Below, piece after piece: positions 1 to 8,776 of a DNA stretch of 64,000 nt. Both the position numbers and the translations under genes were made by a program. Source of the stretch: CAVTJL01 sp963735065 (GTDB lineage Bacteria; Pseudomonadota; Alphaproteobacteria; Geminicoccales; Geminicoccaceae); the NCBI GenBank assembly GCA_963735065.1, contig CAVTJL010000004.1, forward strand, positions 1,116,001-1,180,000, read 5' to 3'. Below the pieces are notes generated by a model. The model was not told where the DNA came from and made no database searches. It saw only the letters and a program-made list of their open reading frames with translations. Each line of letters begins with the position of its first letter. Within the stretch, counting starts at the first letter, position 1.

Positions 1-1
1 A

Positions 2-241
2 GCGGCCCAGCCCAAGGCCAGGCTCTGCCTCGCCGAGATCGAGCGGATCATGGAAGGCGGCCCCTGGCTCGTCGGCGCCGAGGTCTCCTTGGCAGATCTC
101 TTCCTGCTGCCGGTGCTCGACTATTACCGGGCCACCCCCGAAGGCGGTGCCGCCCTCGCCGAGCATTCGCGCGTCGCGGGTTGGCTGGACCGGTTCGCGG
201 CACGGCCCAGCGCGCAGGCCACCGTGCCGAAGCTCGGCTGA
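2..241 (+). CDS. Glutathione S-transferase, C-terminal fragment (5' end outside window)
   Basis: The reading frame is open from the first bases of the window and ends in TGA, so only the last ~79 residues are seen. They contain the motif GPWLVGAEVSLADLFLLPVL, typical of the N-capping box and helix 6 of the GST C-terminal all-alpha domain, followed by an RPSAQAT tail like the usual RPS/RPA ending of GSTs. The N-terminal thioredoxin-fold domain and glutathione site lie upstream and cannot be checked. Cytosolic detoxification or thiol-transfer role is inferred from family only. Confidence 0.8.
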   Translation, partial: AAQPKARLCLAEIERIMEGGPWLVGAEVSLADLFLLPVLDYYRATPEGGAALAEHSRVAGWLDRFAARPSAQATVPKLG

Positions 242-278
242 GCGGCAGCATCTCGACCTGGGACGGCGGCGCCCCGTC

Positions 279-971
279 CTATCCGGCGGCGACTTCCGCG
301 AGCGCGGCATCGAAGGTCTCGGACCCCACGAGGCTTCGCACATGCTCCGGCACAGGCGTGGCCTCGGGGAGGCGCGGGTCGGGGACGGCTGAGCCCACGA
401 CCTGCCTGACAGGCACCACGCCCGCCCAGACCGACAGGGCATAGTCCTCCTCGTCGTCCTTGGGCGGACCGGTGCGTACCTTGGCCGAGCCTTCCTCGAT
501 GGTCATGCGCACCACCATCGTGGCCTTCAGCTCCTGCGGCGTCGGCGGCCGCAGCTCGGCCCTCCGGCCCGGACAGAGGCGATCGATGAAGACATCGAGC
601 GCCCGCTCCTTCGCTGAAGGATCCTCGACGATCTCCGCCCGGCCGAACAGCATCACCGAGCGATAGTTCATCGAGTGATGAAAGCCCGACCGCGCCAGCA
701 CGAGACCGTCCAGATGCGTGACGGTCAGGCAGACGGGCACGCCTTCCCTCACCGTCCGCAGCATCCGGCTGGCCGACGAGCCGTGCCAGTAGACGTGCTC
801 AGCCTCGCGCCAATAGGCCGTCGGCGTCACGAAAGGCTGGCCGTCGATGACGTAGCCCACATGCGCGATCAGGCCGGCATCGAGAACGGCGTTGATGGCG
901 TCGACGTCGTAGCTGCCCCGCTCGTAAAGGCGGCGGAGGCGTGAGCGGGCGCCGGGCGTGTAGGCGTTCAT
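279..971 (-). CDS. Pyridoxamine 5'-phosphate oxidase family (FMN-binding split-barrel) protein
   Basis: A 230-residue protein of the PNPOx-like/flavin-nucleotide-binding type. The segment GLIAHVGYVIDGQPFVTPTA, the YWHGSSASRM strand and the later MNYRSVMLFGRAEIV strand are the usual core of this split-barrel family, which binds FMN or F420 and often has unknown substrate. The ATG start is preceded by a GC-rich leader and faces away from the hydroxyacid dehydrogenase gene, leaving a divergent intergenic region of about 217 bp in which no clear operator was seen. It is convergent with the GST fragment. Substrate is not predictable; the family assignment is firm. Confidence 0.85.
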   Translation of the reverse strand: MNAYTPGARSRLRRLYERGSYDVDAINAVLDAGLIAHVGYVIDGQPFVTPTAYWREAEHVYWHGSSASRMLRTVREGVPVCLTVTHLDGLVLARSGFHHSMNYRSVMLFGRAEIVEDPSAKERALDVFIDRLCPGRRAELRPPTPQELKATMVVRMTIEEGSAKVRTGPPKDDEEDYALSVWAGVVPVRQVVGSAVPDPRLPEATPVPEHVRSLVGSETFDAALAEVAAG

Positions 972-1188
972 GAGGCATGGTCCCCCGTGGCTGTCCGGCG
1001 CGAGCCTAGATTGAAGTGGACTGGCACCAAGCGCCAGTCGCAGCGCTCAGGTGGAGCCACTCACGGCCCCGGCGCCCGTCGCCTCGGGAGATGCCGGCAC
1101 GGCTCGGCGGCTTTTCTGGCGTCGACACCTTCCCGATGCCCTGTGTCGTCGCGTAGACAGCGCGACAGACATTGCGGGAGAATAGGAC

Positions 1189-2130
1189 ATGGGGCCCGAT
1201 GTGCTCGTCGTCTGGCCGAACCGGCCGAACCAGATGGCCCAGCTCGAGGCGGCCTACACCGTCCATCACCTCTACAAGGCGGCCGATCCGGACAAGCTCG
1301 TCGCCGAGGTGGGACCGAAGGTGCGGGCGATCGTGACGACCGGCGAGCGTGGCGCCACCCGCTCGCTGATCGAGCGCTGCCCGGCGCTCGAGATCGTCAG
1401 CTGCTTCGGCGTCGGCACCGACGCGATCGACCACGCCGCCTGCCGGGAGCGCGGCGTGCCGGTCACCAACACCCCCGACGTGCTCACCGACGAGGTGGCG
1501 GACATGGGGCTCGTGCTGATGCTCTCCCTGCTCCGCCAGATCCCGGCCGGCGATCGGTGGGTGCGCGAGGGCCGCTGGATCAGCGAGGGCACCATGCCGC
1601 TGACCCGCTGCGCGCGGAACAAGACCCTGGGCATCCTGGGGCTGGGTCGGATCGGCCGCGCCCTTGCGCGCCGTGCCGAGCTGCTCGGCATGAAGGTCGT
1701 CTACAATGGCCGCCGGCCCCAGTCGGACGTCAGCCACCGCTACTATGACAGCCTCGTCGACATGGCCCGTGCCTCGGACGTGCTGGCCCTCTGCCTTCCC
1801 GGCGGTGCCGAGACGAGGGCCATGGTCACGGCGGAGGTTCTGGACGCCCTGGGCCCCGAGGGCTATCTCGTCAACATCGCTCGCGGGTCGGTGGTGGACG
1901 AGCCGGCGCTGGTGGCGGCGTTGGTCGAGCGGCGGATCGCAGGCGCCGCCCTCGATGTCTTCGCCGACGAGCCCAACGTGCCCGAAGCGCTGCTGGAGCT
2001 CGACCATGTGATCCTCCAGCCGCACGCCGCGAGCGGAACGGTCGAGACACGTGATGCGATGGCCCAGCTCGTCGTCGACAATCTCGCTGCCCACTTCGCC
2101 GGCAGGCCGCTCCTGACGCCCGTCGTCTGA
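1189..2130 (+). CDS. D-isomer-specific 2-hydroxyacid dehydrogenase, NAD(P)-dependent
   Basis: A 313-residue enzyme of the GhrB/hydroxypyruvate-reductase type that reduces 2-oxoacids to D-2-hydroxyacids in the cytosol. The Rossmann motif GLGRIG lies at residues 151-156. The catalytic triad of the family is visible: Arg232 in NIARGS, Glu261 in DEP and His279 in LQPHAASG. The substrate-domain motif FGVGTDAID at ~73-81 is also typical. Length is normal and the gene appears intact. The downstream patatin gene starts 33 bp after the stop, so they may share a transcript. The exact substrate (glyoxylate, hydroxypyruvate or other) cannot be told from sequence. Confidence 0.9.
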   Translation: MGPDVLVVWPNRPNQMAQLEAAYTVHHLYKAADPDKLVAEVGPKVRAIVTTGERGATRSLIERCPALEIVSCFGVGTDAIDHAACRERGVPVTNTPDVLTDEVADMGLVLMLSLLRQIPAGDRWVREGRWISEGTMPLTRCARNKTLGILGLGRIGRALARRAELLGMKVVYNGRRPQSDVSHRYYDSLVDMARASDVLALCLPGGAETRAMVTAEVLDALGPEGYLVNIARGSVVDEPALVAALVERRIAGAALDVFADEPNVPEALLELDHVILQPHAASGTVETRDAMAQLVVDNLAAHFAGRPLLTPVV

Positions 2131-2163
2131 GCCGCCGACCGACCCAAAGGCTGAGGAGCACGC

Positions 2164-3337
2164 ATGGCAGGCCGACCGCAACGGAAGAGCCACAGGAGCA
2201 CCGAGCGTCCACCCTTCGCCTGCGTGGCGCTGGTTCTGCAGGGCGGCGGGGCCCTCGGCTCGTACCAGGCCGGTGTCTACCAGGCCCTGAGCGAGGCGGA
2301 GCTGGAGCCCGACTGGATCGCGGGCATCTCGATCGGCGCGCTCAACTGCGCCCTCATCGCGGGCAACCCGCCCGAGAAGCGCGTCGAGCGGCTGAAGGCG
2401 TTTTGGGAAACCATCACGACGGACCTGAAGTACAGCTCGGCACATGAGCACATGGCCCATCTGCTCGATGGCGATCTGCCGCGCAGCCTCTTCAGCCAGC
2501 TCAGCTCGACCGTGAGCATGGTCCGCGGCCAGCCGGGCTTCTACGCGCCCCGCCTGCCCCCGCCCTTTCTGCAGCTCCCCGGCAGCGCCGGCGCCACGAG
2601 CTTCTACGACACGAGCGAGCTCAAGAGCACGCTCGAGCGGTTCGTGGACTTCGACCGCATCAACAAGTCGCCCATGCGCTTCTCGGTCGGGTGCGGTGAA
2701 CGTCAGGAGCGGCAACTTCACCTACTTCGACAACCGCACCCATCACATCCGGCCGGAGCACGTGATGGCGAGCGGCGCCTTGCCGCCCGGCTTCCCGGCC
2801 GTCGAGATCGACGGCGAGCTCTACTGGGACGGCGGTCTCGTCTCGAACACGCCGCTGCAGTGGGTGCTGGAGGGCACGCCCCGCCAGGACACGCTGGCCT
2901 TCCAGGTCGACCTCTGGAGCGCCCGGGGCAACCTGCCCCGCGATCTCTTCGAGGTCGAGGAGCGCGGCAAGGAGATCCGCTACTCCAGCCGGACGCGCCA
3001 GAACACGGATTTCATGAGGACGCTGCAGCGGGCACGCCGTGCCGTCGCCGCCCTTTTGGACAAGCTGCCGCCCGAGCTTGCCGACTCACACGAGGCGGCC
3101 GTGCTCCGGCCGATGGCGAGCGAGGTCGTCTACAACATCGTCCACCTCATCTACCGCTCCAAGAACTACGAGAACCATGCCAAGGACTATGAGTTCTCAC
3201 GCCTGAGCATGATGGATCACTGGGAGGCGGGCTACAACGATGCGGTCCGCACGCTCCGCTATCCCGAGATCTTCGAGCGGCCGGAGGTGGGCGACTGTGT
3301 GCGGACCTTCGATCTGACGCTCGACGGCCGCGACTGA
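2164..3337 (+). pseudogene. Patatin-like phospholipase (DUF3734 type), frameshifted
   Basis: The first frame carries the patatin oxyanion motif QGGGALGSYQAGV (residues 26-38) and the nucleophile elbow GISIG with Ser56. The second frame, entered near 2689-2691, carries the matching catalytic Asp motif DGGLVSNTPLQW and a long C-terminal DUF3734-like region ending in LDGRD. The two frames join cleanly if one G of the GGG run is removed, restoring RFSVGAVNVRSGN. A restored protein of ~390 residues is normal for this alphaproteobacterial acyl-hydrolase family. The break is either a sequencing error or a recent inactivating mutation. The family hydrolyses lipid acyl esters. Confidence 0.85.
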
Positions 3338-3428
3338 GGGCGCTGCCGACCTCTTCCCCTCGGGTTGCGCCGGCGTCGACACGGCCGCAGAGTGCGGGCA
3401 ACGCAGTCGGCTCAGGGAGGAGAAAAAG

Positions 3429-4538
3429 ATGCCCGCGATCGAGCGCGTCGAGATCATGATGGTGGATCTGGCGCCCAAGGTCGTCCGCACCGACGCCATC
3501 CAGGCCTTCACCAGCCAGGAGACGCCGATCGTGCGGATCACCGACAGCGACGGCGCGGTGGGTGCCGGCTACTGCTACACGATCGGCACCGGTGGCTCCT
3601 CGATCGTCCGCCTGCTCCACGACCATCTGGCGCCCGAGCTGATCGGCCGCGACGCCGACATGGTCGAGGACATCTGGAAGACGCTTCTCTTCAAGACCCA
3701 CGCCACCTCGGTCGGCGCCATCACCTCGCTGGCGCTGGCCGCCGTCGACACAGCCCTTTGGGACCTGCGCTGCCGCCGCGCCGGCCTGCCGCTCTACGTG
3801 ATGGCCGGCGGCGCCCAGGAGATGGTGCCGGTCTACTCGACCGAGGGCGGCTGGCTGCAGCTCGCCGAGAGCGAGCTGGTCGAGGAGGCCATCGCGGCCA
3901 AGGAGCGCGGCTTCAAGGGCTGCAAGGTCAAGATCGGCAAGCCCACGGGCCAGGAGGACGCACGCCGCATCAAGGCGGTGCGGGATGCCGTGGGGCCCGA
4001 TTTCGAGGTCATGACCGACGCCAACCAGGCGCTCACCGTCGACGAGGCGATCCGCCGGGCGCGCCTCCTCGAGCCCTACGACGTCGCCTGGTTCGAGGAG
4101 CCGATGCCGGCCGAGGACCTGAACGGCCATGTCCGCCTCGCCCGCTCCACCTCGCTCCCCATCGCGGTGGGCGAATCGATCTACGCCCTCAGCCACGTCC
4201 GCGAGTATCTCCAGCAGGGCGGCTGCTCGATCATGCAGGCGGAGTGCGGGCGCATCGGCGGCATCACGCCCTGGCTCAAGGCGGCCCACGTCACCGAGGC
4301 GTTCAACATGCCGATCTGCCCCCATTTCCTGATGGAGCTGCATGTCTCGCTGGCCGCCGCCGTGCCGAACGGCCGCTGGGTCGAGTACATCCCGCAGCTC
4401 GACGATCTGACGCTCCGCCAGGTGACGATCCAGGACGGCTACGCGATCCCACCCGAGGAGCCGGGCATCGGGATCGACTGGGACTGGGAGGCGGTCGGCG
4501 CCCGCTGCGTCAACGAGCTCACGATGCTGGTCGAATGA
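3429..4538 (+). CDS. Mandelate racemase/muconate lactonizing enzyme family protein (enolase superfamily)
   Basis: A 369-residue cytosolic enolase-superfamily enzyme. The capping domain is followed by a TIM barrel with the general-base motif KVK (Lys166, Lys168), metal ligands at Asp198 (TDANQ), Glu224 (WFEEP) and Glu249 (VGES), and a His at position 299 in CPHF. The start has a strong ribosome-binding sequence, AGGAGAA, just upstream. The Lys/His pair suggests proton abstraction alpha to a carboxylate, as in racemases and sugar-acid dehydratases. Which acid is used cannot be told. The nearby hydroxyacid dehydrogenase could in principle act on a related sugar acid, but this is only inference. 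Confidence 0.88.
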   Translation: MPAIERVEIMMVDLAPKVVRTDAIQAFTSQETPIVRITDSDGAVGAGYCYTIGTGGSSIVRLLHDHLAPELIGRDADMVEDIWKTLLFKTHATSVGAITSLALAAVDTALWDLRCRRAGLPLYVMAGGAQEMVPVYSTEGGWLQLAESELVEEAIAAKERGFKGCKVKIGKPTGQEDARRIKAVRDAVGPDFEVMTDANQALTVDEAIRRARLLEPYDVAWFEEPMPAEDLNGHVRLARSTSLPIAVGESIYALSHVREYLQQGGCSIMQAECGRIGGITPWLKAAHVTEAFNMPICPHFLMELHVSLAAAVPNGRWVEYIPQLDDLTLRQVTIQDGYAIPPEEPGIGIDWDWEAVGARCVNELTMLVE

Positions 4539-4565
4539 CCCGCGCGTGACCTCTCCGGCAGCCGG

Positions 4566-5180
4566 CTAGGAAACGGCCGGCCGCTCGTCCGCGCCGCGCT
4601 CGTCCAGCAGCGCCAGCGCCGGCCGGACGAGCCCCTCCAGCAGCGCCCGCTCGGGCCTCGTGCGGGCGAGCACGCGAATGCCGAGGAGCACGCCCAGCAG
4701 CAGCCGGCCCAGATCTTCCGCCGACTGCGATCGCGTGATCGTGCCGTCCCGCTGACCGGCCTCCACGGACCGGCGGAAGAACGCCTCGATGCGCTCGAGG
4801 ACCCCGGCGACCACGCCCTCGAGCTCGGGATCGTGGGAGGGCAGCTCCAGCGCCGCGTTCACCAGCATGCAGCCCCTGCGCTGCCCGTCGGCCAGCGAGC
4901 GCTCGATGAGCTCGTGCAGGAAGGCCGCAATCGCTTCCCGGGGCGGCAGCCGCCCCTCGATCCGCCGCAGGCGATCGCCCACGCTCTGCTCGACATAGTG
5001 CTCGAGCGCCCGCCGATACAACGAGCCCTTGTCGCCGAAGGCGTTGTAGAGGCTGGCACCGGTGATGCCCATCTTGAGCGCGAGATCGCGAACCGAGGTC
5101 GCCTCGTAGCCCCGCGCCCAGAAGCACTGGACGGCCGCCTCGAGAACGGCCGTCTCGTCGAACTCCCTCGGCCGCGCCAT
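4566..5180 (-). CDS. TetR/AcrR family transcriptional regulator
   Basis: A 204-residue repressor with an N-terminal TetR helix-turn-helix: the first helix ETAVLEAAVQCFWARGYEAT and the recognition part ITGASLYNAFGDKGSLY at about residues 39-55. The C-terminal ligand domain has a CMLVNAALELP motif typical of the AcrR/QacR-like group whose members often sense reactive or thiol-modifying compounds. The gene is divergent from the peroxiredoxin-like gene, with a dyad in the intergenic region that could be its operator. Likely target is therefore the peroxiredoxin/EamA transporter pair and itself (inference). Confidence 0.88.
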   Translation of the reverse strand: MARPREFDETAVLEAAVQCFWARGYEATSVRDLALKMGITGASLYNAFGDKGSLYRRALEHYVEQSVGDRLRRIEGRLPPREAIAAFLHELIERSLADGQRRGCMLVNAALELPSHDPELEGVVAGVLERIEAFFRRSVEAGQRDGTITRSQSAEDLGRLLLGVLLGIRVLARTRPERALLEGLVRPALALLDERGADERPAVS

Positions 5181-5243
5181 CGGGCTCTCTCCTCCGTCGT
5201 CCCGGCCCCCAAAGGAGGGTTGCCATCCAGTATAGGATGAGAC

Positions 5244-5267
5244 ATTTTATAGCGAGTGATCTAAAAT
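5244..5267. promoter_or_regulatory. Candidate TetR-family operator dyad
   Basis: A 24-bp imperfect palindrome with arms ATTTTA and TAAAAT around a 12-bp centre sits in the divergent region between the TetR gene and the peroxiredoxin gene. The AT-rich arms stand out against the surrounding GC-rich sequence. Position and symmetry fit an autoregulatory operator, but the site was recognised by eye only. Confidence 0.4.
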
Positions 5268-5343
5268 GCAACCGCCGCTCCCCATGCGCCGGGCTCGGGG
5301 GCCCGACGACGCGGGAAGAGCGGCGCGCACAAGGAGCGGCCCT

Positions 5344-6012
5344 ATGGGAATGCAGCAGGACCTCGCCGACTTCCGGGCACAGTTCGAGCGCACCGCGCCG
5401 GCCGAGCGAGTGGTGCTCTACGAGGCCAAGATCGGCGAGCTGCGGGCGAGCGGCGTGCTCGACAGCGCTCTCGGCGCAGGCGACCTGGCGCCGGACTTCG
5501 CCTTGCCCGGGGCGGACGGCCGAGAGGTCGGGCTGGCCGGCCTGCTCGAAGAGGGCCCGGCGGTCGTCACCTTCTACCGGGGCGGCTGGTGCCCCTACTG
5601 CAACATCCAGCTCCGCGCCTATCAGCAGATTCTGCCCGAGATCACCGCCCTTGGCGGCCGCCTCGTCGCGATATCGCCAGAGCTTCCCGACGAAACGCTC
5701 TCGACCCGTGAGAAAGATGCCCTCACCTTCGATGTGCTGAGCGATGCCGGCAACGCGGTCGCGCGCTCCTTCGGCCTCGTCTTCTCCCTCGCCGAGGAGC
5801 TGCGCCAGGCCATGCGGGCGAACGGCAAGGCGCTCCCCACGATCAATGGGGACGAGAGCTGGGAGCTGCCGGTGCCCGCCACCTACGTGGTCGGGCAGGA
5901 CCGGCGCATCGCGCTGGCCTTCGTCGATGTCGACTACCGGACGCGTCTGGCGCCCGAGGAGATCCTGGCCGCGCTGCGCGGCCTGGGGGCTGCGAAGAAC
6001 GCCGCTGAATGA
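5344..6012 (+). CDS. Peroxiredoxin-like family protein (AhpC/TSA domain)
   Basis: About 222 residues, start chosen at the ATG preceded by AAGGAG, because the longer upstream frame lacks family similarity. The thioredoxin fold has the motif FYRGGWCPYCNIQL with Cys83 and Cys86, a CxxC arrangement typical of the peroxiredoxin-like family that reduces peroxides or acts as a thiol oxidoreductase. The domain AGDLAPDFALPGADG precedes it, as in AhpC/TSA proteins. The stop overlaps the next start in an ATGA arrangement, so it is co-translated with the EamA transporter. The divergent TetR gene suggests inducible expression under chemical stress. Confidence 0.88.
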   Translation: MGMQQDLADFRAQFERTAPAERVVLYEAKIGELRASGVLDSALGAGDLAPDFALPGADGREVGLAGLLEEGPAVVTFYRGGWCPYCNIQLRAYQQILPEITALGGRLVAISPELPDETLSTREKDALTFDVLSDAGNAVARSFGLVFSLAEELRQAMRANGKALPTINGDESWELPVPATYVVGQDRRIALAFVDVDYRTRLAPEEILAALRGLGAAKNAAE

Positions 6013-6962
6013 GCGACGGCATCGCCGCCCTGGCGCGGGCCGGAAGGCCGCCCTCCGTCCGCGCGGAAGCCGGGGCCGGCCCCATGCTGACCGGCTTTCT
6101 TTGGGCCGCCATCTCGCTTGTCATCTTCGCCGGCTGGTTCGTCGTGACGCGCTTCACCGTCACGCACGAGCTCAGGATCTGGGACGTCGTGGCGCTGCGC
6201 TTCGGCGTCGGCGCCCTCCTCCTGGTCCCGGTGCTGCTGACACCGGGCCGGCGCCTGCCGCGCGGCGCATGGCTGCCCGGCCTCCTTTCGGCCCTGCTCT
6301 GGGGTGCTCCCTTCGTCCTTCTCGTGGCGCTGGGCCTGAAGCTCACCTCGGCCGCCGAGGCGTCCTCGGTCACACCGGCTCTGATGCCCGTCTTCGCGGG
6401 CTTCATCGGCTGGCTCGTGCTGCGCGAGCCGCCCGGCCGGCGCCGTCTTCTGGGTTACGCCGCCATCGTCATCGGCCTCGCAGCGCTGCTGGCCGACCGC
6501 TCTCTCGCAGGGGGCCGATCCAGCCTCGAAGGTGCCGCCGCCCTGATCGCGGCCGCCGGCCTTTGGGCGATCTACACCGTCCGCTTCCGCGGCAGCGGGC
6601 TCACCGCCCTCCAGGCCGCAGCGCTCATCTGCTTCTGGTCTGCCGTCCTCTATCTGCCCTTCTATCTGGGGCTCGGTCTCTCGCGCCTGCAGGACGCCTC
6701 GATCCAGGAGCTTCTCTTCCAGACCGCCTATCAGGGCTTCCTGATGAGCGCGGTAGCGATCGTCACCTACAACCGTGCCGTGGCCGTCCTGGGGCCGAGC
6801 GCCGCAGCCGCGATCATGGCCCTCCTGCCCGTGGCCGCCACCGCCATGGCCGCACCCATCCTGGGCGAGATCCCCTCGGCGATGGAGGGCCTGGCGATCG
6901 GCGTCATCGCTGCCGGCGTCGTCCTCGCCACCCGGCCGTCACCTGCCAGCACACCTGCCTAG
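6009..6962 (+). CDS. EamA/DMT-superfamily transporter
   Basis: A 317-residue inner-membrane protein with about ten hydrophobic helices arranged as two EamA repeats. Examples are WAAISLVIFAGWFVVTRF near residues 30-47 and the second-repeat segment NRAVAVLGPSAAAAIMALLP. Such proteins export or import metabolites in the drug/metabolite transporter superfamily. The first ATG overlaps the peroxiredoxin stop by four bases; a second Met at residue 26 could be the real start because the first 25 residues are polar and poorly conserved. The GST gene starts 25 bp downstream. Substrate is unknown. Confidence 0.85.
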   Translation: MSDGIAALARAGRPPSVRAEAGAGPMLTGFLWAAISLVIFAGWFVVTRFTVTHELRIWDVVALRFGVGALLLVPVLLTPGRRLPRGAWLPGLLSALLWGAPFVLLVALGLKLTSAAEASSVTPALMPVFAGFIGWLVLREPPGRRRLLGYAAIVIGLAALLADRSLAGGRSSLEGAAALIAAAGLWAIYTVRFRGSGLTALQAAALICFWSAVLYLPFYLGLGLSRLQDASIQELLFQTAYQGFLMSAVAIVTYNRAVAVLGPSAAAAIMALLPVAATAMAAPILGEIPSAMEGLAIGVIAAGVVLATRPSPASTPA

Positions 6963-6987
6963 CCCATCCCATCCAACGGAGACCTCC

Positions 6988-7696
6988 ATGATACGCTTCT
7001 ATTTCCACCCCACGCCCAACCCCGCCAAGGTGGCCCTTCTCCTCGAGGAGACGGGCCTTCCCTACGAGGTGGTGGCCGTCGACACGCGCAAGGGCGAGCA
7101 GCACAGCCCCGCCTTCCTCGCCATCAACCCCAACGGCAAGCTGCCGGCGATCGTCGACACCGAGGGGCCCGGCGGCGGCGAGGCCCGCGTCTTCGACTCG
7201 AGCGCCATCCTTCTTTATCTCGGCGAGAAGACCGGCCGCTTCGTCGGCACGCCCGCCGACCGGCCCGAGCTCCTCTCCTGGCTCTTCTTCATCGCCTCGG
7301 GCCTCGGGCCGTTCTCCGGCCAGGCGGTCCATTTCCAGCGCGCGGCACCCGAGAAAGTGCCCTACGCGATCAACCGGTATCGTCGCGAGGCCGAGCGCCA
7401 CTACAAGGTCCTGGACGACCACATGGCCGGCCGCGACTACGTCGTCGGCAACGACTACTCCATCGTCGACATCTCGGCCTGGGGCTGGCTGGATCGTGCC
7501 ACCGCTGTGCTGCCGGGCGAGGACGAGCCGCTGGCCGCCTACCCCAATCTCCAGCGCTGGTTCGCCAGGATCGAACTCGAGGCCGGCGGTTGCCCGCGCG
7601 CGGGCCGTGGGCACGGACCATGCCTTCAAGCAGGATATGGACGAGGAGGCGCGGCGCGCCCTCTTCCCCTCGAACTATCCGCCCGCCGCGGCCTGA
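6988..7696 (+). pseudogene. Glutathione S-transferase family protein, frameshifted near the C-terminus
   Basis: The start MIRFYFHPTPNPAKVALLLE and the cis-proline motif NPNGKLPAI are classic N-terminal GST features. The C-terminal helices follow (DYSIVDISAWGW). Near 7575 the frame changes: the continuation RPAVARARAVGTDHAFKQD, a normal GST ending, is read one base later, whereas the first frame runs on without a family match. Removing one A of the AA at about 7575 restores a ~235-residue protein. The glutathione-binding half is intact. It is probably in the same transcript as the preceding transporter and may be another thiol-stress enzyme. Confidence 0.82.
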
Positions 7697-7771
7697 CGGT
7701 GCAGGCCCGGGCCAGCGGGCGACCGCCGGCCCGGGCCACGCGTGACCATAACGGCAAGGGGCCATGGGCTC

Positions 7772-8578
7772 ATGAATCTCAGCGGCAAGCGCGTCCTCGT
7801 CACCGGCGGCTCGAGCGGCATCGGGCTCGCGACCGCGGAGGTGATGATCGCCAGAGGCGCTTCACTGTTCGTGACCGGCCGACGCCCGGACGTCCTCACG
7901 GCGGCGATCGGGCAGCTCAGCCGGGACGGCGCTGCCGTCGATGGCCTCGCGGCCGACGTGACGACCGAGGAAGGGCGTGCGGCCACCTTGGAGGCTGCGC
8001 TGGCAAAGCTCGGTGGCCTCGACATCCTCGTCAACAATGCGGGCGGCGTCAGGGCCGGACGCCTCGAGGACACGGCCGAGAGCGAGATTCGCGCGATGAT
8101 CGAGGTCGATCTCGTCGCACCCATCCTGCTGACGCGTTCGGCGCTGCCGCATCTGCGCGCCGGCGGCGACGGCCTCGTCGTGAACGTCACCTCCGGCATC
8201 GCGCTGATCGGCATGCCCTTCTACACGACCTACGCCGCGGTCAAGGCGGGCCTCGCACACTTCAGCGAGGCTCTGCGCCGTGAGCTCAAGGGCGAAGGCG
8301 TCCACGTCCTCACCGTCTACCCCGGCGCCACCGAGACGCCGATGATGAGCACCTCGCGGGCCGGCCCCGATCTCGGCTTCGTCCGCGAGCCGGCCTCCGC
8401 CGTGGCCGAGGCCATCGTCGCAGGCATCGAGGCGGATGCGCTGGGCGTCCTGCGCGGCGGCGAGACGCGGGAGAAGATGATCGAGCTGAACAGGCGGGAT
8501 CCCGCCGCGCTCGACCAGCGCTTCCTTCAGCTCAAGCCCGCGCTGGGCGACGCGGTACGGGACCACACGGCACTCTGA
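7772..8578 (+). CDS. Short-chain dehydrogenase/reductase (SDR) family oxidoreductase
   Basis: A 268-residue classical SDR. It shows the dinucleotide motif TGGSSGIG at 11-18, NNAG at 88-91, the catalytic Ser141, and the Tyr154/Lys158 pair in YAAVK. TGRR at the end of the second strand suggests NADPH preference (inference from the Arg). The start was placed at the ATG giving MNLSGKRVLV, with AAGGGG about a dozen bases upstream; a GTG 30 bases earlier would add ten unlikely residues. The gene follows the frameshifted GST and may be co-transcribed. Substrate is not predictable. Confidence 0.9.
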   Translation: MNLSGKRVLVTGGSSGIGLATAEVMIARGASLFVTGRRPDVLTAAIGQLSRDGAAVDGLAADVTTEEGRAATLEAALAKLGGLDILVNNAGGVRAGRLEDTAESEIRAMIEVDLVAPILLTRSALPHLRAGGDGLVVNVTSGIALIGMPFYTTYAAVKAGLAHFSEALRRELKGEGVHVLTVYPGATETPMMSTSRAGPDLGFVREPASAVAEAIVAGIEADALGVLRGGETREKMIELNRRDPAALDQRFLQLKPALGDAVRDHTAL

Positions 8579-8760
8579 GAGGCATCGCCCGAGGGCCGGG
8601 CAGCGGTTCATCGGCGGCGAGAAGCGGGCAGGCAGGCACCCTCGGGCTGCGCCTGCCCGCTGCCGGCGGCTATGGCGGCATCGGCCCCCGTCATCGCGCG
8701 AGGGCCCAACACTTAGGCAAGTGCCGAACTATCCTTGCCTGGTGTCGCGCGCCATGATAC

Positions 8761-8776
8761 TTAGCCATATGACTAA
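8761..8776. promoter_or_regulatory. Candidate ArsR-family operator overlapping the arsR-type start codon
   Basis: The sequence TTAGCCATATGACTAA is a near-perfect 16-bp palindrome (TTAG-Y-CATATG-R-CTAA) whose centre contains the ATG of the downstream ArsR-type gene. Palindromes of this shape are a common autorepression site for this ArsR subgroup, so binding would block both transcription and possibly translation initiation. Binding is inferred. Confidence 0.55.

Noticed and set aside
1006..2721. 571-residue minus-strand frame
   Set aside because: It is antisense to the hydroxyacid dehydrogenase and patatin genes, has an Ala/Arg/Gly/Asp-rich composition typical of high-GC shadow frames, and shows no family motif.
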